A stretch of DNA of 64,000 bases, from positions 23,312,001 through 23,376,000 of the forward strand of contig CM106585.1 of the NCBI GenBank assembly GCA_048013815.1. The letters are read 5' to 3'. Made by a program: the position numbers and the translations under genes. Source of the DNA: Setoptus koraiensis. Taxonomy: Eukaryota > Arthropoda. Every line of letters begins with the position of its first letter. Position 1 is the stretch's first letter. This document shows positions 1 to 11,300 of this stretch, piece by piece. Below the pieces are notes generated by a model that saw only the letters and a list, made by a program, of their open reading frames with translations, had not been told where the DNA came from and searched no databases.

Positions 1-559
1 TTCAGTGATGTCTACAATGTCTTTTGATTTACTATCGGCGAGTTACAGTCATCTTGAATCACAATCCATCTTGTAGGATCTATTCAAGGTGGGAAATCGA
101 CAAGAAATCGGAGAAATCTAGTGCTGAAAATCGCTCCATGATCGCCGTCTGATTTGATAGCATGTATTTGAAAGCTGATCATGAGTAAAATAACTGAAGC
201 AAACTATTCTCTAGATCTGTTTTCTAGATCCAGTTATCCATGTGAGCGCTACTTTGAAATTTAAAACCGCTCCTATGAGCTCCTTGATTGCTTTTTGAGA
301 CGTTATTCATCTCGAATTGACGCTGAAAGTGCATTTCGGATGGTCTAGTCAGAATGAAAAAACGGATTCACCGGCAGAAACGCACCCATTGCTCTATGGT
401 GTATGCTCAATCGAATGAATGAAATTTCATTGATATTGACGAGAGCAGTTTTTAACGGACTGGCCAATTTTGAGTCGCTTCATCCTCTTATTCCAGTTGG
501 CAGCATCTGACATGATATTCACGGATAGTTTCGGTGCCGAGGACCAGGATCAATTTTGC
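1..559. repeat. Left copy of a ~560 bp direct repeat
   Basis: This segment aligns collinearly with 5524-6084. The first 120 bases differ at about one position; later parts are roughly 90-95% identical with small indels. The copy starts at the window edge, so its true left end is unknown. It has stops in the frames examined and no recognisable protein. Its right part also resembles the 3' flank of the M13 gene (3885-4035), so it may be the downstream flank of another duplicated M13 gene. Confidence 0.85.
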
Positions 560-1827
560 TACAGACATTATCAACTTTAGTGCCGACTCGCCATTTTTCT
601 TCTGCCATCTGTTAATACATTATCGTCGATGAATTTACCCAGATTGATACTGTTTTAAAGCGCGAAACAACCTTTTCACAAACGACCCCCTCTTGGACAA
701 AGATTTTCTTGTTATAATTTCATCTGCAACACCAAATATCATCTAGTTTCTGTGTAAACTCGACATTTTGATTCTTCTATCTGCCATACCCACCAGTTGA
801 TTGTCAACAGCATTCAATCCAATATTATATTGCAATACAAGCATCTGCATATTAGGTCGAATCGATGTTTTTCTATTGCGAAAAATATTAATCCTGATTC
901 AGTGTTGTACGTTGTTCTGTTAATGAGCAAATACCATATCGTACACGATAATATTTGATTGAACTTGATGTGGACGCGAAATCAGTGGGCATTGAGTTAA
1001 TTGCAACCTGAGAAAATTTATCGGTAATTCACCAGTTGATAGTTCAATAACGCATACTCTTGCTACCAACAATTGTAAGTCTGGCCAGTTCAGAAATCTC
1101 TCGCTATGCCGGTCTCGCCTGTGGACCAACCAAGCTGAACACTCACGTGACAAATTAATTCAGTTATTCAACGCTTATTATTGATTATTCTTTCTCTAAA
1201 CAAGACTGTACATGCCATCGTCATACCTGATTTCAATAGCAGCCATTTGTAGCTTGTTAATTGTGACATGAGCATAGCAGAAGTAAATGCGAGTTAACGT
1301 AAGCTTATCTAATATTTGTGTATTCCAACAAATCTAAGCAAAAAAATAAGAGAGATACGGACAAATTCAAATTCGCATGCTGACTGCGAACGAAGCAAAT
1401 CGGAAATCGCTGCATGATGCTACATGGAGCCTTGCCATTTGTCTTTGAACTGTCGACTCGTAATTGCTGTCCATTTCCCGGTCGTACATTGCATCATGAT
1501 AACATTGAGTTGCCAAAAGAAAGACATAAGAATGACCACGATTATCTGTTTGCGTAGTTAGTATTATTGTGAATATAATTACTATCGTCTTGATGCAAAA
1601 TATTGCTGTTTGAAATCTCTTATTATTAAGTCTTTTTGTCACTCTCGCTCGAATTTTATTTTTGTCTTATTGTATTTATAGCCCAGCGAGGTAGACAGGT
1701 CAGGAGTGTCAATTTGCTAGGATGGATATCAATTTTATCAATTTGTTGAGACTTCTGACGAACTAAAGATTAGTCAAATTGGAATTGCGAACCAACAAGC
1801 ACAATCGGAATACGTTAGTGAGGATAA
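560..1827. other. Non-coding upstream region of the M13 gene
   Basis: No supportable gene. Bases 560-640 continue the similarity to the M13 3' flank (shared motif catctgttaatacatta). Short open frames on the minus strand near 920-1153 and 1367-1642 begin at non-ATG codons and show no family motif. A short stretch near 1255-1300 vaguely resembles the region upstream of the corin gene, but too weakly to call. Confidence 0.5.
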
Positions 1828-1835
1828 TATAAATA
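1828..1835 (+). promoter_or_regulatory. TATA box of the M13 gene
   Basis: TATAAATA lies about 30 bases before a TCATC initiator-like sequence near 1856-1860 and about 140 bases before the ATG at 1973. Confidence 0.55.
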
Positions 1836-1972
1836 GGGCTGGCACCGGATTGGTGTCATCGAGTTAGATAAGTAGAACTTGTGAGTAAACTTCAAAAGAT
1901 TTACGAGGTCCCAACACGTCTTCCTTATCAAGTATCCAGTGCAAACCTATCAAAGAAAGAATTAACCCGAAA

Positions 1973-3812
1973 ATGAACAAAAAATCAGTTCAATCTTTAA
2001 GTTTTCTTGTAGTAACTCTTGCGTTCTCGAACCTCTTGCAGGGTATTTCAACAAGTCATGTAAACTCAGTGACACAGAAGAGCACCGCAAATCCTACTAC
2101 TTCTCGTGACACAAGAAGCAAACCAAATGACAACGTCTGTACAACCCCCAGTTGTGTCATGACAAGTAAGTATTCAGCACCCAAACATGCTAGCGACCCA
2201 ATCAATCAACATGTCAATATCACCGAAAAAATTGTTTTCTAAAATTCTCATCATGCACAAATCCCCCCAGCTGCTGAAATATTGAGGAACATGAATCAAA
2301 AAGTTGATCCCTGCAGCGACTTTTACGAGGTTAGTCTTATCTTAAAATTCAAAATAGTCAATGTCGGCGCATTACAACCCACTAACGTTTTCCTTTTAAA
2401 CAGTACGCGTGCGGGAATTGGCTCGAATCGCGGAAGTTGATTCCTTTCAATAATGGATTAGACGTGTTTACAGTAACTGCAAAAGATATAGACACACAGC
2501 TGCAACATCTTCTTGGCAGTGAATTGTCTAAACCTGATAGACCAGTTATTAAAAAAATGAAGTCATTCTATGACAGCTGTGTAAATCACTGTGAGTAGAT
2601 CTGAGCGATTAAGTCTCGATTATAAAATGTCTATTTGAGCGCTTCACATTTAGCCCGGCAATTGATCTAGTTATTGTGCAAACTGATAATGGTCATTTAT
2701 CTGGTTGAATGATACAGAGGACTCACTTCGCTAATATGTTTTATTCTAATCTCTCCAATATTCCGTTTGCAGGGCACCTCGTTGAAGAGAACCCCCATCC
2801 TCGATGTTTAGGAGAAGTCAAAAAATATTTTGGAATACCATTGGCATCTTTGTATGTCGAGAAAGTGGTAGACTCGGAAAATGTGAGACGCGTGGACATA
2901 ATGGTCAAGTATGTTAGGAAAGGCTTATTTAAAGTGCTGGAAGAAGCTGACTGGCTGGACAGCAAAACACGAGATGTCGCCCGAATTCGGGCGGAAAATA
3001 TTAAGCAAATTGTTGGATATCCAAAAGAACTGCTCGACTACAGTGAAATCGAAAAGATATACGAAGATCTAGAAATGTCCGAAAGAGATTACGCAAAAAA
3101 TCTAGTCACTCTGGGAAAATCTCACATTTTGAGAAGGATAGAACAAAATCGAGGAAGACGTGAAGTGCGCCCATTCTTTCTAGTAATAGAAGCCAGCCCT
3201 TGGTCATTTAAAACCTTATTCATAATACCTGCAGCGGTTATGCAAAATTGGTTCTACGACAAAGATCGCCCAAGCTATATAAATTATGGCTCAATGGGTT
3301 ATACAATAGGCCATGAGTTGACGCATGGCTTCGATGCAGAGCATGATCTCTATGGCAAATTCAATGGCACGAAGGATCGATTAACGGTGGACAGTCTGGC
3401 GGAGTTCCGTAGTCGTCGTCAATGTCTTATAGATCAGTACAGCAATTGCACTGAACCTGTATCGAATCTAAAAGTAAATGGCACAAAAACAATCCGTGAG
3501 AATATCGCGGATCAAGGCGGTTTAAAATCCGCCTATAATGCATACAATATCTGGAGCGAAGAAAATGGCGAGGAACCAACTCTCCCCGCCCTAAATATGA
3601 CCAATCGTCAACTTTTTTGGCTAGCCGCGGCCAATGTTTGGTGCGGACAGTTCTCGCTAGCTGAAGCACAGAGAAGAATCAAAGATGTTGTACACAGTCC
3701 AAACAAATTTCGAGTCAACACCGCTTTCTCCAACATAGAAGAGTTCATCAATGACTATAACTGTCCCGCCAACTCCCCTATGAATGCGACCATCAAATGC
3801 ACACTGTGGTGA
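1973..3812 (+). CDS. Secreted M13 (neprilysin-like) metallopeptidase, internally shortened
   Basis: Four exons (1973-2165, 2271-2329, 2404-2590, 2773-3812) join with consistent phases through GT-AG introns to give 492 residues. The N-terminus is a signal peptide without the cytoplasmic and membrane anchor of neprilysin, so the product should be secreted. The family N-terminal signature (VDPCSDFYEYACGNW) spans the exon 2/3 junction. Zinc ligands are present: HELTH at 327-331 and ENIAD at 389-393, with near-standard spacing. The DVVHSP..FR segment and the terminal CTLW are also present. Two oddities stand out. About 265 residues of the usual 700-750 are missing between the SCVN motif and the LASLYVEK segment; the 182-base intron there is too small to hold them. 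The substrate-binding NAFY motif aligns with EASP. Zinc binding looks preserved, but peptidase activity is uncertain. It could be a degenerate paralog of a lineage-expanded family. Confidence 0.85.
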
Positions 3813-3884
3813 TCTTTTAAATTTCAAACTCCCATGGAGTAACGAATTGCAACTGGAAAGGAGTTCTTGCAGAGCCTCGAGCAA

Positions 3885-4035
3885 TTAGATTCTCGTCAGA
3901 GGCATCTGACATAATATTCACGACGTGTTTCACCGGATCACCGATGGCAAGAATCAGTTCTTTCACTGACACATTGATTATCAACTCGTGTGCAGACTCA
4001 ACATTTTTCCTCTACCATCTGTTAATACATTACAT
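3885..4035. repeat. Diverged copy of the right part of the direct repeat
   Basis: This M13 3' flank aligns with about 480-640 and, for its first part, with 6025-6084. Shared landmarks are the gcatctgacat..tattcacg motif and catctgttaatacatta. Divergence is clearly higher than between the two 560 bp copies, so it is an older duplicate. Confidence 0.65.
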
Positions 4036-4043
4036 GTGATAAG

Positions 4044-4049
4044 AATAAA
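4044..4049 (+). promoter_or_regulatory. Polyadenylation signal, M13 gene
   Basis: AATAAA about 230 bases after the M13 stop codon; the nearest candidate I see on this strand. Confidence 0.4.
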
Positions 4050-4059
4050 CAAGTCATGT

Positions 4060-4889
4060 TAGTTAATGCACTGCTAACCTGTGACCAAGCGACTTCTTGA
4101 TAACTTTATGATAACACGCAATTAAGACTATTCAATATTTATTATTATTGACTTGCAGCCTCAACTAACGCTAGCCCAATGGTGTGTCCACAGTAGCAAG
4201 ATGTTGTTCGTATTGCAACATTTATCCAAGTGTTGGCTTCATCGAATGCGTCGAGTTGAACGAGGCCAACAACGTGCACTAGCATGCAGTCTAGATTGAG
4301 TTCGTTGGTTAAAAGAGTAGCTTGTATATTTGCATATCCATATGCTCTTACATTAGTTAGAGGCTTCCTTGGCTGATTGTGAGCATAACAACTGAAGTCA
4401 AACTTTATGAGTTTTAACTTTCTTGGTTCTTTGTGAAGCCAGCTCATAGATTTCTGTTGATAATCGGACAATGGCGATGGAAATCACCACATAATGTTTC
4501 CTCAACGAGTTGTTTCAAACAATTGTGTGTCCGTTACAGATAGTCACAATAGACGCACATAGCAAACGACAGTTGGGCCCAAATTGGTGTCAATTCTAAG
4601 TATAAATGTATTGAGTGATATATTGAGTGTGACCCCATGAGTGAAGTGTGAACGATATGGATGACAACTATTCAATGCCACTCAATCAGATCTCATCACA
4701 TGCCATGATCCCTGTTATTTTGCAAAGCGACAGACATTCAAACGAGCGCAGCAATTTGTTGTAGATCTAATTGAAAGGTATAACTGAGATACCGCTAAAG
4801 TTGCGATCAAACATAATCGATCTAAACAAGCTGACAGGTGATTATGCTAAAATTTGTGACAGGAAAGAATTGAATGCAACAAAACATCA
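4060..4889 (+). pseudogene. Broken partial copy of the 5' end of the corin-like gene
   Basis: The segment is collinear with 7420-9212, the promoter, leader and start of exon 1 of the corin-like gene. It is shortened by a gap of about 230 bases in the upstream part, about 625 bases missing after the first dozen codons (parent about 8370-8994) and about 16 bases replaced by two near 4777. The TATA-like TATAAATG and the ATG context are kept. The large deletion shifts the frame and a stop follows soon, so no corin N-terminus can be made. Similarity stops at 4889, inside the parent's cytoplasmic coding region. The last ~170 bases match the parent almost perfectly, whereas the upstream part is only about 75-80% identical by eye. 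Confidence 0.85.
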
Positions 4890-5087
4890 TGCCAAGTTGG
4901 TCAACGTGTTTATTGCACGAAGAGAGAACGGGCTTATGTCGTTCACTTTAGTGGCGTCTTTATAAGGGGCCGGTCATCTGGCAAGACAAATATCACTTGC
5001 TTGTTAGTTGATATTGATACTTAACTTGTTGCCGTGCGAGATGATACGACGCACTACAACCAGTCTTTCCTAGACGTTGTAAATTTA

Positions 5088-5426
5088 TCAAAACCAAAAC
5101 TTTTCCTTGGGGCAAGGACCTCTGCTTGCTTTAGTCAGTTTGTCTGCAACCCGAAAACATTTAGTATCCTCGACCATGGAACCGCCTTCATCTGGACCAA
5201 GGGGCCTTTTGCAGGACAGCACTGTATGGCACGCTAACTCAACATCCAGTCCGCCTATCGTTTTATCGTTTCCACATCTATCACAAAAATTTTTCCAGGC
5301 TCGAATCTCATTCTTATCATTTGCATTACGTATTGCCGCGTTCCACTCTCTCTGGTTCCCTGTTCGCTTGCATTGTACAACCACCAACAGTAGAATGGCA
5401 CAAAAAAAGATTATTTGATGCTTCAT
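5088..5426 (-). CDS. Small secreted cysteine-rich protein, unknown family
   Basis: A single-exon frame of 112 residues begins at a proper ATG. Residues 1-19 form a clear signal peptide (basic Met-Lys-His start, then a run of Ile/Leu/Val/Phe), ending near Cys19-Lys-Arg. The mature part has six cysteines, including a CDRC pair, and many charged residues. I do not recognise the family. No polyadenylation signal or TATA box was found at sensible distances, and plus-strand frames over the same DNA lack signal peptide or motif. The gene lies between the broken corin copy and the right copy of the 560 bp repeat, so it may belong to the same duplicated block. It could instead be one exon of a longer gene. 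Confidence 0.45.
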   Translation of the reverse strand: MKHQIIFFCAILLLVVVQCKRTGNQREWNAAIRNANDKNEIRAWKNFCDRCGNDKTIGGLDVELACHTVLSCKRPLGPDEGGSMVEDTKCFRVADKLTKASRGPCPKEKFWF

Positions 5427-5523
5427 CTTCTAAATCTAATTGAATTTATTTATTATTCTTATGTTCTGTGAATATCTAATACTTCTTGCAACAAGCGATT
5501 CGATCTAAGATGAATTTGAATCT

Positions 5524-6084
5524 TTCAGTGACGTCTACAATGTCTTTTGATTTACTATCGGCGAGTTACAGTCATCTTGAATCACAATCCATCTTGTAGG
5601 ATCTATTCAAGGTGGGAAATCGACAAGAAATCGGAGAAATCTAGTGCTAAAAATCGCTCCATGATCGCCGTCTGATTTGATAGCATAAATTTGAAAGCTG
5701 ATCAAAGGTAAAATGGCTGAAGCAAACTATTCTCTAGATCTATTTTCTAGATCCAGTTATCCATGTGAGCGCTGCTTTGGAATTTAAAACCGCTCCCATG
5801 AGCTCCTTGATTGCTTTCTGTTATTCATCTTCAATTGAAGCTGAGAGTGCATTTCTGATGGTCTAGTCAGAATGAAAAAACGGATTCACCGACAGAAACG
5901 CAGTCATTGCTCTATGGTGTATGCTCAATCGGATAAATGAAATTTCATTGATATTGACGAGTGCAGTTTTTAACGGACTTTCGTCTGGCCAATTTTGAGT
6001 CGCTTCATCCTCTTATTCTAGTTGGCGGCATCTGACATGACATTCACGGCGAGTTTCGTTGCCGAGTACCAGGATCAAATTTGC
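5524..6084. repeat. Right copy of the ~560 bp direct repeat
   Basis: Matches 1-559. It begins about 100 bases upstream (in transcript sense) of the minus-strand cysteine-rich gene and ends about 2.2 kb before the corin-like start codon. Alignment ends abruptly at a shared ttttgc/tttgc, after which the two copies are unrelated. Confidence 0.85.
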
Positions 6085-8276
6085 CATGAGTTGTTTGAAC
6101 TTGCAAGATCGACTCTTCCTCATGCCTAGGGAGAGCAGAATCTGTTGCAAACTAAGATGTTTCTTGATATGAAAAAACTCTTAAGCTTCGTCCGTAGGCC
6201 AAACCTGCATGGGCAGATCTATTTATATTCACTGCTAACACCGAAATTTCGTCATGAGAGGCCCAAAATAGAGAATGCCTCCAACGGAATATCGCTGAAG
6301 AACGACGATTCATGATTTTTTGAATTTCGTGTCACGAGAAAGCTGAAAAATGTGAAGTTTGGATCCCACCAAAACCGATTTTGTTCGCCTCAGTGATAAT
6401 AATTCACGCAACAAAACCAACCTGAGCAAATACTAGACGTCGGCGATCATCTATGAATTTATTTATGAAGCTTATTCTACTGTTGCGACCGCTTTCCAGT
6501 GGCTGACTGAATAGTTTATGCGGATAATGACAACGCAAACAGTGGTGAATAACGCCACCAAGAGCATATCCGCTTGTTTGGCCGCCGAAAATAATTGGCA
6601 ACCATTCGGCAACTGTTAAACAATGCTCGAAGCAGTAGCGTTCGTGTCCAATGAATAATATATATAATGAGTTCCAATATAAAGTATCTGTTGTACTCTT
6701 TGTTTGTTGTTATTCGCCCACATACAGTGCATGCAGAAATATCTGGAAATATCTGGATTGAGAGCATATTACTATCTTATATATTGAGCAATATATTAAC
6801 TAGCGCAGTATTTGTCGGTAGTTAACTAGTATTCGGTCATGCAACCAGCAACAACAACCAACGGTTGGCAGCAAAACAAAAGTCGCACCCACAACCAGAG
6901 CGGACGTGCCCGCCGACAGCGTTGATGCGTTATACTGTTATTATTACATTAGGCATCACGTATCGGTTGCTAGCTAGGCACAGTTGTTGTGGCGACTGTT
7001 AGCGGGCCCCAGTTGGAGAGTGATAGTATAAACAACTATATTAAATAATATCAAGTGATGGCGTGAGCGTTCACACACATCGAGCTAGGTGAATGGCGGC
7101 CGAGCGGTTGCTAGTTGCCAATGGCGATTGGATGCGGATTTTCAGCATCTGTATCAGTTTCATTTTAGGTGTAAGTGTGAGTTTCACTTTGAGAAATAGT
7201 AATAACACAATTGCTAGATACACACAAACAATAACAATATATATTGGCAATAATATCTTCAACGTGCTCGCAATTCCTGATACAACCAACAACAACAGAC
7301 AACAGCATCATATAGCGACAGAGGGGAACGTTGCCAATGGTGCCATCAGCCAATGGCCAACTCGCCATCTAGCTGTCCCAATATGTCTATTGGGTCTATC
7401 AAGTGAATTATAGAAAGTCATGTCTAGCTGCTGCTCTGCTAACCTGCCACCAAGCGACCTCTAGATAACTCAATGATGGCACGCAAATAAAATTATCAGA
7501 CATTTATTATTATTGACTTGTGGCGATATTTGGCGCCTCAACTGACAGTGGGCCAATGGTGCGTCGACGCTGCCAAGACGCTGCTGCTGTCATAACATTT
7601 GTCGGTGGGCCTCGAATGGCTTCGAATCGTTGCCAGTGTTGGCCTTTGCGAATAAAGTTGGTTTGCAGTGAACAAGCAGCAAGTTAAACGAGGCCAACAA
7701 CGCGCATGAACACGCAGCCTAAATTGAGTTTGTTGGTCGAAAGAGTTGCCCGTGTGTCCGATGTTTGTATATCCATATGCTTATATGTGTTTGAGCATGC
7801 CTGTAGCCGCGTTATTACTGCGTGTTATTATTATATAATAAATTACGCAATAGTATAAATAACTATGGTGACACGTGTTCGAAGTGTGGTGCGATATGAG
7901 TCCAGTTGGCAATCACGTTATACGTGTATATACATCTCTATGTGCATATGGATATATATATATATGGATATGGATATGGATATATAAATATATATGGATA
8001 TGGATTCGCGCCCCCGACAAGAATATGCACTTGAGTTAGTTGGTGGCTCGCTTGCGATGCACTAACAACCAAAGTCAAACTTTATGAGTCTTAACGTTCT
8101 TCGTGAGGCCAGCTTATCGATTTCTGTTCGTGATCATAGATTCACAGACAAGAGCGATACAGACAATTGTAATCACTACATAATGTTGCCACAGCCAGTT
8201 GTGTGTCCGTCACTGATAGCCACAATAGACTCATACAGCGAGTGACAATTGGGCCCAAATTGGTGCCAATTCTAAG
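6085..8276. other. Upstream region of the corin-like gene
   Basis: No firm gene. From about 7420 it is matched by the broken copy at 4060. It holds an ATGGAT/ATAT short-period repeat at about 7945-8005, a TATAAAT at 7854-7860 that could be a second promoter, and a plus-strand open frame at 7093-7413 starting with ATG, with one hydrophobic stretch but no family signature. A strong donor-like GTAAGTG at about 7171 leaves open an untranslated or alternative upstream exon. Confidence 0.45.
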
Positions 8277-8284
8277 TATAAATG
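8277..8284 (+). promoter_or_regulatory. TATA-like box of the corin-like gene
   Basis: TATAAATG lies 54 bases before the chosen ATG and is kept in the broken copy at about 4601-4608. It would place transcription start near 8307 with a very short leader. An upstream alternative is TATAAAT at 7854. Confidence 0.4.
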
Positions 8285-8337
8285 TATTGAGTGATACATT
8301 GAGTGTGACCCCACGAGTGATGTGTGAACTGAACAAT

Positions 8338-11300
8338 ATGGATGATAATTATTTGATGCCATTCAATCACTGTTACACTCCAATATCTATAGATCAGGCG
8401 CATATTGCCCACCAACAACAACTAGCCGCATCGAACGATCAAGATGACAGGAACAATAGTCCAAATGTCGTTTCATTAGATTCTGGACTTGTCAACGATT
8501 ATGATGATTACGATGAGCATTGCGGATGCGAACAACACAGTCCAGTTAGCTCGAAAGATGGTCAATTTTATAATGCTTATCAACAACAACAGCAACAACA
8601 GCATGATATTTGCAGAATAGATCATTGTTCTTTGACGAGAACACCATCAGCATCATGGTCGTCGTCATCCTCGTGCTCGCCATCAACATCGGCAACGACA
8701 ACATCGATGGGAGCATCAACATCTTCGACAGTAGTTACGTCATCTAGTGTGTCTTGCAATTGTAAAACTTCTTGTCATAACAACAACAACAGCAACAACA
8801 ACAAACTGAGCATGACATCATTGCCGGATAAATTCAATCGGTCGGCATGTCAAGAAGATTACTTTTTACGGTTAGACGGCGCTAAACAACAGCGAAAGCG
8901 CAACGGTCAGAGATACCAGCAACAAAAACACAAGCGAAGCAAACAACAACGAGATGGTAGATTGCTGAAATCATGGCAAAAATCTTGTGAAGATGCTCCC
9001 ATCACATGCCATGATCCCTGTTATTTTGCAAAGCGACAGACATTCAAACGAGCGCAGCAATTTGTTGTAGATCTAATTGAAAATTCAATCAATGAAGCTA
9101 TAACTGAGATACCGCTAAAGTTACGATCAAACATAATCGATCTAAACAAGCTGACAGGTGATTATGCTAAAATTTGTGACAGGAAAGAATTGAATGCAAC
9201 AAAACATGAAGAAGAAGAAGAAGTAAAAGACCAAGAACAATCTCAACAGATTAATATCAATATCATGCCTTATGAAGAGCAGCGTTTCGATGAGCAACGT
9301 CTCAGTGATTTACGTCTAAAACAACAAAATCAGCAACTAGGGATAAAATTGCGCCATAATGAACTACAAATGATCGAAGAATTGGAGGAGCCAGCATCAG
9401 ATATGGAGCGGCTGAATCGAGTTGACAGTAGAAATAATAAAATGAGTTATATTAAGAAGAACAGTATCACTCTATATAAAGATAAAAACAATAGTTCGAC
9501 AACATCAATCAAATGTCACACTACTATCAGTCATCCGATTATATCAACAAGTCTAGAGAACAAACAAGATGAACGCAATGCTGCAAGCATATGTGAACGA
9601 ATATTAACAACTATGAAAAATAATGTAATTATATCATTGACATCGTGTTATATATTATTAGCATTGTTGATAGCCGTCATATTTGTTTATCCCTACATGT
9701 TGAGATGTTGGAGAAATGTTAAAATAGAGAAATCATTTCATTTGAGTGAAACTAGCTCTTCAACCACCACTGATAGTGAAACTATTTTAACTAATATGGA
9801 GTTTATGAATGTTGATGATAAATTAGTAAAGCAGAGCAAATTGTTGAAAGACAAAAGTGCCACCAATGATAAGAGTTTGGTTGCTGCTGAAAAGAGGCCA
9901 ATATTGCAAATAAGGGTGGATACTTTCAGTGCAGAACTTAACAATGATTATGATAAGGACAATAACTCAAATAGATGGAAATACAATAATACTGATTATA
10001 CCAAGAATAAGTCGGTCAGTGATGAGCATGTTGCAGAGTCAATGATTAACCAATTAATTGATGATAAAAACAAAAATAACTGGTCAAGTTCGGAGTTGTT
10101 GAATTTAGTCACAACAGCAACAACAAGTCAGGCGAAAAAAGTGTTATTTGTCGACAATAATAGTTCATTAACGGATGACATCAATGAAGATAATGAAACG
10201 ACAACTCTCTTGATTGACTTAGGACTTGACTTTGATCCAGACGCAATAACTGATGGTGGCGACAAATATAATGACATCAGCAGTGATTATGAACACGATG
10301 AAAACAATCGTATCAACAACAGACCAATCAGTGAAAAACTTTTGTCATCGACAACAAACGAGGCAGTAATGCCACCAGACTTGGACAGCTCAATGGTGAC
10401 TATGGCGACCCCATTGCCAACTACTTCAAACTACAACAGTATCAATAAAACTGGCAAAGCTGCATTGTTTTCATCATCATCGCCTGCCACTACAAATAAC
10501 AATGATTCCATGATAATTCCGTTAGCCCAAAAAAATGTCACCGGCGGCACAATGCTGCAAACTGCAACGCCACAAAAACAAATTAAATCATCTTTGGATA
10601 AAGATGATGAATGTCAGCCATTGACTGTGCATTTTTGTCAAACTTTCAATAATCCGCTCGGCGGTCGTGGTGTCACCTATGATCAAGTACTGCTACCTAA
10701 CAGATTTAATCAAAAGAAACAATCTATAATTGAGATAGTTTTAAGCAAATATGAGCCCATTATTGACATTAAATGCTTTCCATTGATGCCACTATTTCTT
10801 TGTTCTATTTATGTACCGAAATGTATTAAAACAAAGAAACCAGTCCTGCCATTACAACAAACAACAACGCCATCTCGTAATTTGCGTGATCATTTTGAAA
10901 CGGGTCCTCCTAATAATTCTAGTTTATTTCTAGCCAATTGGAATGTCTCGCCAGTGAGGCGCACACCTACGCTTGCAGTCAATTCAGCGACAACCAAGAC
11001 ATCTTATTCCACCACAACAAGTGCAACTGTTACTGCCACCACAGCTGACTCTGTTATCGACGTTGTTACGAACAGTGCAAATAGAAAAAGACGGAAAAAA
11101 CGACATCATTCTGAAAAAATTGCAACACACCACAAAGGATATTCTCGAACAGTAATAGATAACATATCAAATATTTTGATATCAACAATTTTCAAGCACC
11201 AACAGAAATACAATGATACATCGAATGAATCAAAACATCGAGACAACAATTTAGTACGAACTGATGCTGTCATCCGAGAAAATTCAAATGAACCAACTTA

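Noticed and set aside
1367-1642. Minus-strand frame with a hydrophobic segment left of the M13 gene
   Set aside because: Its first codon is GTG and no family motif, promoter or splice support was seen.
7093-7413. Plus-strand 106-codon frame with an ATG and one hydrophobic segment upstream of corin
   Set aside because: No family motif, no counterpart in the duplicated corin 5' copy and composition like its surroundings. An alternative corin leader exon cannot be ruled out but is not supported.
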